From Streptomyces caelestis (GTDB lineage: Bacteria > Actinomycetota > Actinomycetes > Streptomycetales > Streptomycetaceae): DNA of 64,000 nucleotides. How positions within the stretch are numbered: position 1 is the first letter of the stretch; each line of letters starts with the position of its first letter. The stretch is from NCBI RefSeq assembly GCF_014205255.1, contig NZ_JACHNE010000001.1, forward strand, positions 372,001-436,000, read 5' to 3'. This document shows, one piece after another, positions 16,245-25,464 of this stretch. The notes below the pieces were generated by a model. It was given only the letters and a program-made list of their open reading frames with translations. It was not told the origin of the DNA and searched no databases. The translations under genes and the position numbers were made by a program.

Positions 16245-17264
16245 ATGACCGTACGTGTAGGCGTCATCGGCGCCGGAATGATCGGCCAGGACCACATCCG
16301 GCGGCTCACCGAGGTCGTCACCGGGGCCGCCGTCACGGCCGTGACCGACATCGACGCCGACCGCGCCGCCGAGGTGGCCGCCCGGGCCGGCGCCACCGCG
16401 CTCCCCACCGGCGCGCACCTGATCGCCTCCCCCGACGTGGACGCCGTCCTCGTCACCTCGTGGGGCCCCACCCACGCCGAGCACGTCCGGGGCGCGATCG
16501 CGGCCGGCAAGCCGGTGTTCTGCGAGAAACCCCTGGCCACGACCGTCGAGGACTGTCTGCGGATCGTCGAGGCCGAGCGGGCGCACGGCCGTCGCCTGGT
16601 ACAGGTCGGCTTCATGCGCCGCTTCGACGCCGGCTACCGCCAGATGAAGGAGGTCCTGTCGACCGGCTCGCTCGGGGCCCCGCTCCTCGTGCACTGCGCC
16701 CACCGCAATCCGACCGTGCCGGAGTCGTACCACTCCGCCATGGCCGCCCAGGACACGGCCGTGCACGAGATCGACGTGCTGCGCTGGCTGCTCGACGACG
16801 AGATCGTCTCCGCCCAGGTGGTCACCCCGCGCGCGACGCGCAAGCGGTTCGCGCACCTCAAGGACCCGCAGATCATGATCTTCGAGACTGCCGAGGGCGT
16901 CCGCATCGACCTGGAGGTCTTCGTCAACTGCCAGTACGGCTACGACATCCAGTGCGAGGTCGTCGGCGAGGACGGTCTGGTCCGGCTGCCCGACCCGGCG
17001 GCCGTCGGGATCCGCGCCGCCGCCCGGCACGGCACGGGTGTCCTCCAGGACTGGAAGGACCGGTTCGCGCAGGCCTTCGACACCGAGTTCCGCGAGTGGG
17101 TGGCCTCGGTGGCCGCCGGCATCGAGCTCACCGGCCCGTCCGCCTGGGACGGTTACGCCGCCACGGTCATCACCGACGCCGCCGTCCGGTCTCTGGACAC
17201 CGGCGGCGAGAGAGTCACCGTCGACATGAAGCCCCGCCCCGCGTTCTACGGAGGCACCGCGTGA
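16245..17264 (+). CDS. Gfo/Idh/MocA dehydrogenase, inositol 2-dehydrogenase-like
   Basis: A 339-residue NAD(P)-dependent oxidoreductase. The N-terminal Rossmann fold has [18 protein letters not shown], the catalytic Lys is in FCEKPLATT, and the substrate-side Asp/His are in [16 protein letters not shown]. Length and motifs match IolG of Bacillus (about 344 residues), which oxidises myo-inositol to 2-keto-inositol. The frame is open upstream, but AAGGAAA before ATG 16245 and the canonical start sequence place the beginning here. It lies between an MFS polyol transporter and an IolH-like isomerase. Related enzymes act on other cyclitols or sugars, so the substrate is inferred. Confidence 0.88.
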   Translation: MTVRVGVIGAGMIGQDHIRRLTEVVTGAAVTAVTDIDADRAAEVAARAGATALPTGAHLIASPDVDAVLVTSWGPTHAEHVRGAIAAGKPVFCEKPLATTVEDCLRIVEAERAHGRRLVQVGFMRRFDAGYRQMKEVLSTGSLGAPLLVHCAHRNPTVPESYHSAMAAQDTAVHEIDVLRWLLDDEIVSAQVVTPRATRKRFAHLKDPQIMIFETAEGVRIDLEVFVNCQYGYDIQCEVVGEDGLVRLPDPAAVGIRAAARHGTGVLQDWKDRFAQAFDTEFREWVASVAAGIELTGPSAWDGYAATVITDAAVRSLDTGGERVTVDMKPRPAFYGGTA

Positions 17265-18130
17265 AGATCGCCCTCGACCCCTACATGTTCCGCGCCCTGC
17301 CGATCGACGAGATGGTGCGCACGGTCGCCGAACTCGGCTACGAGTACATCGAGTTGTCGCCGCGCGCGGACTTCATGCCGTTCTTCCTGCACCCGCGGGC
17401 GGACGACGCGCGGGTGGCGGAGCTGAAGCAGTCGCTGCGCCGGCACGGTGTGCGGCTGTCCTCCGTCCTGCCGCTGTACAAGTGGTCCTCGCCGGACGAG
17501 ACGGAGCGGCAGGCCGCCGTCCGCTACTGGAAGCGGATGATCGAGATCACCGTCGAGCTCGATTGCCCGCTGATGAACTCGGAGTTCAACGGCCGTCCCG
17601 AGCGCGCGGCCGAGAGCGAGGCCGCGTTCTGGCGCTCGCTGGAGGAACTGCTGCCGGTGTTCGAGCGCGAAGGCATCGCTCTGAACCTGGAGGCCCACCC
17701 GGACGACTTCTGCGAGGAGAACACCCCCGCCGTCGATCTCGTCCGCGCGATCAACAAGCCGTGGGTGAACTACCTGTACTGCGCCCCGCACTCCTTCCAC
17801 CTCTCCGGGGCTTCCGAAGTCGGCGCCGACATCGCGGCGATGATGCGCTACGCCGGTGACAAGCTGCAGCACGTGCACCTCGCGGACTCCTTCAACCACA
17901 AGGGTTCGTCCGGTCTGCGCTACATCCTCAACCCGCCGGGCACCCCGGCCCGGATCCACCAGCACCTCGACATCGGCCAGGGCGAGGTCGACTGGGACGC
18001 CTTCTTCGGCACGCTGCGCGAGCTGGGCTTCGACGGTGTCGCCACGTCCTGTGTGTTCGCCTGGGAGGAGCGGGCCCGGGAGTCGTCGGCGTTCATGCTG
18101 GACCGCATCCGCAAGGAGCTCGCCGCGTAG
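17261..18130 (+). CDS. TIM-barrel sugar isomerase/epimerase, IolH-like
   Basis: A 289-residue xylose-isomerase-like barrel, the same length as Bacillus IolH. Features are [58 protein letters not shown] and [13 protein letters not shown], which hold the Glu, His and Asp metal ligands. Its GTG start overlaps the stop of the IolG-like gene (GTGA), and GGAGG lies six bases upstream, so it is translationally coupled. It is the last gene of the operon. The precise reaction of IolH-type proteins is poorly known. Confidence 0.85.
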   Translation: MKIALDPYMFRALPIDEMVRTVAELGYEYIELSPRADFMPFFLHPRADDARVAELKQSLRRHGVRLSSVLPLYKWSSPDETERQAAVRYWKRMIEITVELDCPLMNSEFNGRPERAAESEAAFWRSLEELLPVFEREGIALNLEAHPDDFCEENTPAVDLVRAINKPWVNYLYCAPHSFHLSGASEVGADIAAMMRYAGDKLQHVHLADSFNHKGSSGLRYILNPPGTPARIHQHLDIGQGEVDWDAFFGTLRELGFDGVATSCVFAWEERARESSAFMLDRIRKELAA

Positions 18131-18140
18131 CACTCCTGCC

Positions 18141-18165
18141 CCGGGGCCCGCGCCGCGGGCCCCGG
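18141..18165. terminator. Bidirectional hairpin between convergent iolH-like and helR
   Basis: CCGGGGCCCGCG (18141-18152) and CGCGGGCCCCGG (18154-18165) form a perfect inverted repeat with a one-base centre, ten bases beyond the iolH-like stop and eight before the helR stop. It can end transcription from both sides. Confidence 0.7.
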
Positions 18166-18173
18166 CCGGAGCG

Positions 18174-20330
18174 TCAGGAACCCGTGAGGACGACGAGCTG
18201 CTGGGTCGCCCGGGTCATCGCGACGTAGTGGTCGACCGCTCCCTCGACGCCCGTGCCGAAGTCCTGCGGGTCGACGAGGACGACCAGGTCGAACTCCAGC
18301 CCCTTCGACAGCTCCGGGGTCAGCGAACGGACCCGGGGCGAAGCCGGCCGGAACCCTGGATCGCCGATCACACAGGCGATCCCGTCCGGATGGGCGGCGA
18401 GCCAGGTGTCGAGGACCGAGTGCAGTTCCGCGGTGGAGCCGTGCACGACGGGGACGCCGCCGCTGCGGATGGAGGTCGGCACGTTGGCGTCCGGGAGCAC
18501 GGCCCTGATGACCGGCTCGGCCTCCGCCATGATCTCCTCCGGGGTCCGGTAGTTGATGCTCAGTGAGGCCAGGTCGATCCGGCCGAACCCGACCCGCTCG
18601 AGCCGTTCCCGCCACGACTCCGTGAACCCGTGCCGGGCCTGGGCGCGGTCCCCGACGATGGTGAAACTGCGGGACGGGCAGCGCAGCAGCAGCATCTGCC
18701 ACTCCGCGTCGGTCAGCTCCTGGGCCTCGTCCACGACGACGTGCGCGAACGGGCCGGCGAGCCGGTCCGGGTCGGCGGTGGGCAGGGCGGATTCGTCGAC
18801 CAGGGAGTTGCGCATGTCCTGCCCGTGCAGCATGACCAGCACCCCTTCGCCGTCGTCGTGGGTGTGGGCCTCCAGCAGGTTGTCGATGACCTTGTCCATG
18901 CGTGCGCGTTCGGCGGCGACGGCGGCGGCGTGCCGGCGTGTGCGTCGTGACGCCTCCGGGTCGCCGAGCCGCTGCCGTGCCGCGTCCAGCAGCGGCAGGT
19001 CGGACACCGTCCAGGCCTGGGGATCCTCGCGCTGCAGTTTTCGCACGTCGTCGCGGCTGAGCCAGGGAGCGCACATCCGCAGATAGGCCGGTACCGACCA
19101 CAGGTCTCCGACGAGATCGCTCGCCTCCAGCAGCGGCCAGGCGCGGTTGAAGGCCGTGAGCAGGTCCCTGTTCCGCGACAGTGACCTGCGCAGCAGGGCG
19201 GCCGGTGCGTCGCCCTCGTGCTTTTCCTCCAGGATCGTGAGCAGTTCGTCCCAGACCTGGCCGCGCGCGTCGTTGTGCGGGGTGCCGGGTTCCGCCGCCG
19301 CGAACGCCACGAGCCAGTCCTCGGCACTGAGCCGGATGTCGGACCAGTGGGTCGTGACCGTCATCCCCTCGGTGGGCGGCTCCTCGTAGAACGTGACGGC
19401 CTTCTCGATCGCCTTCACCATGTCCGCGGACGACTTCAGGCGCGCGACGTCCGGGTCGCTCTCGACCGCCGCTTCGGCTCCCTCGGGGACGAGGTCCCGC
19501 AGGATGCAGGTCTGCACGCCCTCTTCGCCGAGGCTGGGCAGGACGTCGGCGACGTAGGAGAGGTAGGGCCGGTGCGGGCCGACGAACAGGACGCCGCCCC
19601 GGCGGTGGCCGAGCCGGGGGTCGGAGTACAGGAGGTAGGCGGAGCGGTGCAGGGCGACGACCGTCTTGCCCGTGCCCGGGCCGCCGTCGACGACGAGGGC
19701 GCCTCGGGAACCCGCACGGATGATGGCGTCCTGGTCGGCCTGGATGGTGCCGAGCACGTCCCGCATCCGGGGTGAGCGGTTGCTGCCCAGGCTGGCGATG
19801 AAGGCGGACTGGTCGTCGAGCGCGGCGTGCCCGACGACTCCGTCCGCGGTGAACACCTCGTCCCAGTAGTCGCTGATCCGGCCGCCGGACCAGCGGTACC
19901 GGCGGCGGCTCGCGAGCCCCATCGGGTTGGCGTGGGTGGCGCCGAAGAACGGCTCGGCCGCGGGGGAACGCCAGTCGACCAGCAGCCGGCGCCCCTCGCT
20001 GTCGGTGAGTCCGAGTCGTCCCACGTACACGGGCTCGGAGTCGTCCGCGCCGACCATGTGCCCGAGGCACAGGTCCAGGCCGAAGCGGCGCAGTGCCCGC
20101 AGGCGGGCGGTCAGCCGGTGGATCTCGGCGTCCCGGTCCATCGCCTGCCGTCCCTTCCCGCCGGGCGCCCTGCGCTCGGCATCGAGGCGGTCGGACAGTT
20201 CGGCGATCGACTGTTCGAGACACGCGGCGATGGCAGCGAAGTGCCGCTCGTCTCCGGCGATCAGCGCCGGGTCGGCTTTGTGCGAGAGGCGGCCGGGAAG
20301 ATCGAACGCACTGGTGGTCAGGGGGGTCAC
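18174..20330 (-). CDS. helR: HelR-type RNA polymerase-recycling helicase-like ATPase
   Basis: A 718-residue superfamily 1 (UvrD/HelD-like) ATPase: helical N-terminal arm with charged coil (residues 30-85), Walker A GGPGTGKT at 216-223, motif II VVVDEAQELTD, motif III-like FTIVGDRAQARHG, motif IV-V SINYRTPEEI and GLEFDLVVLVDP, motif VI HYVAMTRATQQL. HelR of Streptomyces removes stalled RNA polymerase from DNA and protects it from rifamycins. The start is GTG 20330 behind GGGAG. The frame reaches further upstream, but that part overlaps the RAE. The RAE 56 bp upstream is the known mark of rifamycin-responsive genes and supports HelR over a general DNA helicase. Confidence 0.9.
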   Translation of the reverse strand: MTPLTTSAFDLPGRLSHKADPALIAGDERHFAAIAACLEQSIAELSDRLDAERRAPGGKGRQAMDRDAEIHRLTARLRALRRFGLDLCLGHMVGADDSEPVYVGRLGLTDSEGRRLLVDWRSPAAEPFFGATHANPMGLASRRRYRWSGGRISDYWDEVFTADGVVGHAALDDQSAFIASLGSNRSPRMRDVLGTIQADQDAIIRAGSRGALVVDGGPGTGKTVVALHRSAYLLYSDPRLGHRRGGVLFVGPHRPYLSYVADVLPSLGEEGVQTCILRDLVPEGAEAAVESDPDVARLKSSADMVKAIEKAVTFYEEPPTEGMTVTTHWSDIRLSAEDWLVAFAAAEPGTPHNDARGQVWDELLTILEEKHEGDAPAALLRRSLSRNRDLLTAFNRAWPLLEASDLVGDLWSVPAYLRMCAPWLSRDDVRKLQREDPQAWTVSDLPLLDAARQRLGDPEASRRTRRHAAAVAAERARMDKVIDNLLEAHTHDDGEGVLVMLHGQDMRNSLVDESALPTADPDRLAGPFAHVVVDEAQELTDAEWQMLLLRCPSRSFTIVGDRAQARHGFTESWRERLERVGFGRIDLASLSINYRTPEEIMAEAEPVIRAVLPDANVPTSIRSGGVPVVHGSTAELHSVLDTWLAAHPDGIACVIGDPGFRPASPRVRSLTPELSKGLEFDLVVLVDPQDFGTGVEGAVDHYVAMTRATQQLVVLTGS

Positions 20331-20385
20331 GTCATGCTCCCGTTTCCGCAGGTCCTGGCATAGGCCCGTCAGTCTGCGGCACACA

Positions 20386-20408
20386 GGGGGCCTTGCCGCA
20401 AGGCCCCC
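20386..20408. promoter_or_regulatory. Rifamycin-associated element (RAE) upstream of helR
   Basis: A perfect inverted repeat, GGGGGCCTTGC (20386-20396) and GCAAGGCCCCC (20398-20408) with one central base. The inner CTTGCGGCAAG is the core of the RAE described for rifamycin-inactivation and helR genes in actinomycetes. On the helR strand a TATAGC sequence (20415-20420) lies just upstream of it, consistent with a promoter overlapping this element. Confidence 0.85.
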
Positions 20409-20429
20409 CGCCTGCTATAGCTTGAGAGT

Positions 20430-20459
20430 GGCAAGGAGATGACTCCTTGCCTTTCTTTG
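20430..20459 (+). terminator. Intrinsic terminator-like hairpin with T-rich tail
   Basis: GGCAAGGAG (20430-20438), loop ATGA, CTCCTTGCC (20443-20451), then TTTCTTTG. This is a rare textbook intrinsic terminator for this GC-rich DNA, oriented to stop plus-strand transcription. No gene precedes it on that strand: helR is on the other strand and the RAE is 22 bp away. It could end a short divergent RNA or protect the region from helR antisense transcription. Confidence 0.65.
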
Positions 20460-20851
20460 TTGTGGGCCGACTGGTATCAGACGCACGGGAGTTGTTCCAA
20501 CTGGCGGTGCCACAGGCTCCGGTGCGTCCGCAGGGGTGGGGTCGGTGCCGGACTGACGACCGTGCGGTGCCGGCCGCGATTGTGCACGGCTGCGCCATCG
20601 AACGCACACTGTCGCGGCTCGGCGACTGCCGCCGCCCGCACCGCCTCACTCCGACCTGGGCGCCACGTTCATTCGCTCCGTAGGGAGCACGGCGGGCACG
20701 TCCGAGTGTCGGCAGTGCCCTTGGCCGTAGGGCTCCTGGGTGCCGTTTGGGGGCACCAGCTATGCCACATGCCATGTCCCTTAGGGTGATAAGCCTTGAA
20801 CAGGGCGGGCTGCTGGGATCTCTTCCCGGTCAGGCTGGAGGGGTTAAGAAC
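20460..20851. other. Gap without a recognisable gene
   Basis: About 390 bp between the hairpin and the orphan membrane protein. Short frames exist on both strands, but none has a ribosome site, gene-like composition or recognisable motif. I see no repeat or operator here beyond the ribosome site just before 20852. Confidence 0.5.
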
Positions 20852-21664
20852 GTGGGGACGCCACGAAACAGGAAAGCAGACACCAACGCGGTACTACGTC
20901 GCGCCAGACAGTCCAAACCCTCGCAAAAGGATCCAGCGTCAGATCGCACGAGCGTGTTCCGCAGTAAGACCTTTTGGGCGGGAGTCGTCAGTGCCGTGGT
21001 ATCTGGTGCAGGCGTCGTTGTATGGCAATCCGGGTGGGGATGGTTCCAGGAAGAGATCGCGGGACCGCCAGAACTCAAAGTCTACGCAATGGATGTTCTC
21101 GGATGCCACCCAGGCTATTTTGAGCAGCCGATCAGTTCACTGCAGAAACGCGCAGCCGAGGTTAGGTCGAAGGGCGGCGTACGTATACCGACCACGGACG
21201 AGCCTGCAGTGCTTCACACCACGCTGCAAGGCGAGTCGGGGCAGGCCATCGTGGTGACCGGCGCTGAGGTGACGGTCCTCTCCAGCGAACCGCTGCCCAC
21301 GACAGGGTCGGTGATTGCCGATGAATGCGGGGGAGGCATCGATGAGCGGGTGTTTGACGTTGACTTCAGCCAAAGCCCGGTGACAGTCGAACCGCAGATA
21401 CGTCGCACCGCGAATGGAACGACTGTGGGCCGCGACTTTCCATTCAAAGTGTCGTCCGGGGATCCCGAGCAGTTCACATTCGATCTGAAGAACATCGATC
21501 GGGACGTGAAGTTCGCCATTACTTTGAAATGGGTTTCGAATGGGGAGCCAGGAAGCACCACGCTCGACAATGGAGGGCGAGGGTATCGAGCAATGGGAAT
21601 GCCCAGCAAAGTAACTCGGTACCCCCTTAGTAGCTTGTACCCAGAAAGGGCCGGCAAAGGCTGA
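20852..21664 (+). CDS. Orphan single-pass membrane protein, unknown function
   Basis: A 270-residue protein: basic cytosolic N-terminus (VGTPRNRKADTNAVLRRARQ), one transmembrane helix (FWAGVVSAVVSGAGVVVW, about residues 50-67), then an extracytoplasmic domain of about 190 residues rich in beta-type sequence (VVTGAEVTVLSSEPL, FPFKVSSGDPEQFTFDL, VKFAITLKW) that looks immunoglobulin-like or adhesin-like. The GTG at 20852 lies eight bases after GGAGGGG. An open extension upstream has no ribosome site. Base composition and codon use are visibly lower in GC than the neighbours, suggesting recent acquisition. I recognise no family and it has no operon partner. Confidence 0.75.
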   Translation: MGTPRNRKADTNAVLRRARQSKPSQKDPASDRTSVFRSKTFWAGVVSAVVSGAGVVVWQSGWGWFQEEIAGPPELKVYAMDVLGCHPGYFEQPISSLQKRAAEVRSKGGVRIPTTDEPAVLHTTLQGESGQAIVVTGAEVTVLSSEPLPTTGSVIADECGGGIDERVFDVDFSQSPVTVEPQIRRTANGTTVGRDFPFKVSSGDPEQFTFDLKNIDRDVKFAITLKWVSNGEPGSTTLDNGGRGYRAMGMPSKVTRYPLSSLYPERAGKG

Positions 21665-21819
21665 CACAGCGAGACGAGCAACTGCGGTCGTCGTGTAGCG
21701 GAACCGCCCGAGTCCACTGCCTGGACTCCCCCGCGGCCGGCCCCCTGTGACACGCTCTTCGCCGAGCGGTCGGCGGAACCGGCCGCCGGCGTTTTCAGGC
21801 ACTGGGGAGAGGCGGCGGC

Positions 21820-22704
21820 ATGCGCATAGGACTGCTCGGCACCGGCCCGTGGGCGCGGATGGCCCACGCACCTGCCCTCAGCGGGCACGACGAGCTGGAG
21901 TTCGCCGGGGTGTGGGGCCGTCGCCCCGAGGCCGCCAAGGAACTGGCCGAGCGGCACGGTGTCCGGGCGTACGACGACGTGGACGCGCTGTTCGCCGACG
22001 TGGACGCGGTCGCCGTGGCGCTGCCTCCGGATGTGCAGGCCGGGCTCGCCGCACGGGCGGCCCGGGCCGGGTGTCACCTGCTGCTCGACAAACCGCTGGC
22101 GGCGACGGTGGAGCAGGGGCGGGCGGTGGTCGAGGCCGCCGATGCGGCGGATGTCGCCTCGGTCGTGTTCTTCACGGCGCGCTTCCAGCCCGAGCCGGAG
22201 GCGTGGATCACCGAGCAGGCGGGAGTGCCGGGCTGGTTCACGGGGCGGGCGCAGTGGCTCGGGGCGGTGTTCAGCAGCGAGAGCCCCTTCGCGACACCGT
22301 GGCGGCGGGAGAAGGGCGCCCTGTGGGACGTCGGGCCGCACGCCCTGTCCGTGCTGCTGCCGGTGCTCGGCGACGTGCGACGCGTGACAGCGGCCGCGTA
22401 CGGCCCCCGGGACACGGCGCATGTCGTCCTCGACCACACCGGTGGCGCGTCGAGCACCCTCACCCTGAGTCTGACGGCACCGCCCGCCGCAGCCGGTGCC
22501 GCCGTCGAGCTCCGTGGGGAGGCCGGGGTCGCGGTGCTGCCGGACAGCCCCGACGGAGCGGTCCCCGCCCTCAAGCGGGCCGCGGACGCCCTGCTCACCG
22601 CCGCCCGGACCGGCCGCCCGCACGCGTGCGACGCGGCGTTCGGCCTGCGGGTCACGGAGATTCTCACGGCGGCCGACGACCTGCTGAACGGCGGCGGCCG
22701 CTGA
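21820..22704 (+). CDS. Gfo/Idh/MocA-family oxidoreductase
   Basis: A 294-residue NAD(P)-binding oxidoreductase, short for the family (usual 320-380). The N-terminus MRIGLLGTGPWARMAHAPAL is the dinucleotide fold, followed by VWGRRPEAAKELAERHG and AVALPPDVQAGLA. The catalytic Lys is in LLLDKPLAATVEQG (DKP rather than the common EKP), and the His region is in LWDVGPHALSVLLPVLG. GGGGAGAGG precedes the ATG. It converges on the acetyltransferase gene and has no operon partner, so the sugar-like substrate is unknown. Confidence 0.88.
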   Translation: MRIGLLGTGPWARMAHAPALSGHDELEFAGVWGRRPEAAKELAERHGVRAYDDVDALFADVDAVAVALPPDVQAGLAARAARAGCHLLLDKPLAATVEQGRAVVEAADAADVASVVFFTARFQPEPEAWITEQAGVPGWFTGRAQWLGAVFSSESPFATPWRREKGALWDVGPHALSVLLPVLGDVRRVTAAAYGPRDTAHVVLDHTGGASSTLTLSLTAPPAAAGAAVELRGEAGVAVLPDSPDGAVPALKRAADALLTAARTGRPHACDAAFGLRVTEILTAADDLLNGGGR

Positions 22705-22723
22705 GCCCCGGACCGCCCGGTTC

Positions 22724-23611
22724 CTACGACGGGTAGAAGTTGAGCCGTTCCTTCACCACCGGGAAACCGGCCCTGGCGAAGTTCGCGGCCATGGGGAAGT
22801 TGCCCTGGTCCGTGGCGGCCGCGACGAACTCGGCGCCTCGCTCGGTCAGGAAGTGGGTGCACTCGGCCAGCAGGTCGTAGGCGTAGCCGTGGCCCCGCTG
22901 GTCGGGCAGGACCCCGATGAAGCCGATGCACGGGCCCGAGGGGTTGTGGGCCGGGATGTGGATGCCGACCGGTTCGCCCTGCTGGGTGTACGCGACCTGC
23001 CACCACTCGCGGGGCGAGGGGCACCAGTGGAAGAAGTCGAGCTCCTCCTGGGCCGCCTGGTCGAGTCCGCCCTGTTCGATGGCCTTCAGCGCGTGGGCGT
23101 CCAGCGTGACGGAGTGGATGCGGCGCAGGGCGTCGAAGAACACGGCGTCGTCCGGTTCGTCGCGGAACACCAGGCGCCGGGGCCGCTCGGGCAGACCGCG
23201 GTCCGGGGTCCACCGGTACAACAGGCGTTCCACCAAGAGGTCGTAGCCGGCCTGCCGTGCGGCGGTGAAGCGGGTCTCGGCCGCGGTGCGCAGGGCCGGG
23301 TCGTCGCGCCAGCCCGCGGGCAGGTTCAGTTCCAGTTCCACCTGCCAGGGGGCGGATCGCAGGAGGGCGGCGCCCGCCTCCTCCTCGCCTTCCGCCACGT
23401 CGAACCAGTTGAGGTTGACGGGCTCGGTGTCGTCGGGGCCGCCCCACCAGGCGCCGCGGGCAACGACCCTGCCGTCGCGCAGGGCGACCCGCTTCCAGTC
23501 GGGGCGGTGCCGGGTCAGCCGGTGGCCCTCACGGGCGCCCAGCGGATCGGGCAGGGTGTCGAAGAGATCGGCGTCGCTCGCGTCGAGCGCGCGGATGACC
23601 ACATCGGTCAT
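22724..23611 (-). CDS. GNAT-family N-acetyltransferase
   Basis: A 295-residue protein with a C-terminal GNAT domain: WWQVAYTQQGEPVGIHIP, IGFIGVLPDQRGHGYAYDLLAE (acetyl-CoA pyrophosphate loop QRGHGY), and the final ATDQGNFPMAANFARAGFPVV typical of the last strand and helix. The N-terminal half is a second, degenerate GNAT-like lobe (VNLNWFDVAEG), as in two-lobed actinobacterial members. CCGGAGGAATTCC before the ATG gives a strong ribosome site. The acceptor substrate is unknown. Confidence 0.88.
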   Translation of the reverse strand: MTDVVIRALDASDADLFDTLPDPLGAREGHRLTRHRPDWKRVALRDGRVVARGAWWGGPDDTEPVNLNWFDVAEGEEEAGAALLRSAPWQVELELNLPAGWRDDPALRTAAETRFTAARQAGYDLLVERLLYRWTPDRGLPERPRRLVFRDEPDDAVFFDALRRIHSVTLDAHALKAIEQGGLDQAAQEELDFFHWCPSPREWWQVAYTQQGEPVGIHIPAHNPSGPCIGFIGVLPDQRGHGYAYDLLAECTHFLTERGAEFVAAATDQGNFPMAANFARAGFPVVKERLNFYPS

Positions 23612-23875
23612 GGAATTCCTCCGGGATGCATGCTGCGGAGAGCGCTCCCGGTGAGGTCAGTCAAGGCACGCCGGGACGAGGGGCAGGGAGCGCCGGAACG
23701 GTGAGAGCTGCACGGCTCCGCCCTCCTTTCACGGGTCTGTGGGCGTGACGCCGACACGCTACGGGCTCGCCGACGGACCGTCCATGGGATTTCCGCATGC
23801 CACACGGGTCGGCGGGAGCACGCGGTGGCACGGGCCCGGAGTGCGGCGGCGGGTGGGCCGTAGCAGCGTGGTGGT

Positions 23876-25003
23876 GTGAGCAGTGCGCGCGCCCGGCCGC
23901 CGCGCCGGGGCAGGGACGGAGATCGGGACCTGGACCGGCGGGGGTGGCTGCGCGGCGCGCCGCCGCCGGTCTGGGCGCGGGTGCTGCCGTCCGTACTGCT
24001 GGCGGGCGTGTGCACGGCGGAGCTGATCAGTCCGGAGCCGCTCGACATCGGTTTTCTGCTGGGTGCGATCCCGCCGCTGGCCGTGCTGGCGCACGGACCG
24101 GTCATGACGGCGGTGCTCGGCGCGCTCGCGGTGGTCGTGCTGACGGTTCCGGTCTTCCGTCTGGACGATCCCGGCAGCACCGATCTGCTGACCGTGTGCT
24201 TCGTCGCGGCGCTGAGCGTGCTGCTGTCGTACGTGCGCAGCAGGCGTGACGCGCAGCTGGTCACCGAGCGGTCCGTCGCCGAGGTCGCGCAGCGGGCCGT
24301 CGTGCCGCCGCTGCCGGAGCGGGTCGGGCCGGTGCGGTGCGCGGGGCTGTACCGGGCCGCGCAGAGCGGCACGCTGGTCGGGGGCGACTTCTTCGACGTA
24401 CGCGCGGGTCCCTTTGGCATACGGGCGGTCATGGGCGATGTGCAGGGGCACGGTCTGTCGGCGGTCGCCACGGTCGCGTCGCTGCTGGGGGCCTTCCGGG
24501 AGGCGGTGCTGGACCAGCCGGATCCGGAGGCGGTGGCGGCCCGGCTCGACCGGAGGCTGGCGGTGGACTCCGCGGGCGAACCGCATGCCGAGTTGTTCGC
24601 GACGGCTGTGCTGCTGGAGTTCTCCGCCGACGCGCGTGTGGTGCGGATCGTGGCGTGCGGGCAGTCCGGGCCGCTGTTGCTGCGGGACGGGCGGGCCTTC
24701 GAGCTGGACGTCGAGCCGTGCACACCGCTGGGGCTGGGCCTCGCCGAGGTCATTCCGCCGAGGGTCGTCTCGGTGCGGCTGCGTGCCGGTGACCGGCTGT
24801 TCCTCGCGTCCGACGGTGTCACCGAGGCCAGGGACGCCGGCGGGGTCTTCTATCCCCTGGCCGAGCGGCTGCCGGGCCTCACCGACGAGGACCCGGCCGC
24901 GCTGGCCGAGCGGGTGTGGACGGACCTCGTCAGGTACTGCCCGGACGTGCGGGACGACGTCACGATGCTCGTGCTCGCGCCCCGTCCGCGCAGCGGGCCC
25001 TGA
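23876..25003 (+). CDS. Membrane-anchored PP2C/SpoIIE-type serine phosphatase
   Basis: A 375-residue protein. An N-terminal membrane part with three or four helices (VWARVLPSVLLAGVCTAEL, FLLGAIPPLAVLA, VMTAVLGALAVVVLTV, LLTVCFVAALSVLL) is followed by a SpoIIE/RsbU phosphatase domain with metal-binding motifs GGDFFDV, VMGDVQGHG, LASDGVTEARD and RDDVTMLVL. Such proteins dephosphorylate anti-anti-sigma factors in partner-switching cascades. No kinase or antagonist gene is adjacent, so its partner is encoded elsewhere. The start is GTG 23876 and the ribosome site is weak. Confidence 0.9.
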   Translation: MSSARARPPRRGRDGDRDLDRRGWLRGAPPPVWARVLPSVLLAGVCTAELISPEPLDIGFLLGAIPPLAVLAHGPVMTAVLGALAVVVLTVPVFRLDDPGSTDLLTVCFVAALSVLLSYVRSRRDAQLVTERSVAEVAQRAVVPPLPERVGPVRCAGLYRAAQSGTLVGGDFFDVRAGPFGIRAVMGDVQGHGLSAVATVASLLGAFREAVLDQPDPEAVAARLDRRLAVDSAGEPHAELFATAVLLEFSADARVVRIVACGQSGPLLLRDGRAFELDVEPCTPLGLGLAEVIPPRVVSVRLRAGDRLFLASDGVTEARDAGGVFYPLAERLPGLTDEDPAALAERVWTDLVRYCPDVRDDVTMLVLAPRPRSGP

Positions 25004-25067
25004 CGGCGGCCGGCGGCGGCCCGGGAGTCGCGCGAACCGCAGTCGGCGGAGCCGTACGACCGGTGCG

Positions 25068-25195
25068 TCAGTCCTTGATCGTGCACTCGTTGCCGAACGC
25101 CGGGTTCAGCAGGCCGATCACGTTGAATCGGTGGCAATGCCGACGGGGCCCGAGTCGGCGCTCGCCGTACCGGCGCAGGCCTGGCCGATCGCGGC
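25068..25195 (-). pseudogene. Frameshifted remnant of a chaplin-like small secreted protein
   Basis: On the minus strand the end FNVIGLLNPAFGNECTIKD followed by TGA (25070-25068) is the C-terminal signature of chaplins and related small cell-wall proteins. Immediately upstream the similarity continues in another frame as AIGQACAGTASADSGPVGIATD, which stops at TGA six codons into the join, so one base appears lost near 25122. No signal peptide is found upstream in any frame. The rest of the 25004-25464 gap (about 460 bp) shows nothing else. Intact members are exported surface proteins, so this copy is probably dead. Confidence 0.6.
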
Positions 25196-25464
25196 GTCAC
25201 GTGCGCGTGTGGGAAAGCTCCTGTCATGCGGAGGGACACGTGCCTCCACCGTCGCCCGCAGCACGGCGAGGCGACATCGGTGAACGTCCGAACGGGGGGC
25301 TGGGGGGCTGCGGACCGGCTTCCGGGCCCTCCCGGCGGTGAGCTTCCAGCGCGGTGGCCGGGGCTCTCCGGATGCATGGTGGGCTCCCGCGTTGAATGGT
25401 GATATCGGACCCGATTTTCCGCACCGGGGCCGCACCAGCGATCCGGACCCTAGGAGCAGAGAAC

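Noticed and set aside
14782..17264. Naming the operon genes iolT and iolG outright
   Set aside because: Families of similar motif act on other sugars. Substrate is inferred from company only, so symbols were left empty.
20447..20683. A 78-codon plus-strand frame next to the helR terminator
   Set aside because: The start lies inside the hairpin, with no ribosome site and no gene-like sequence.
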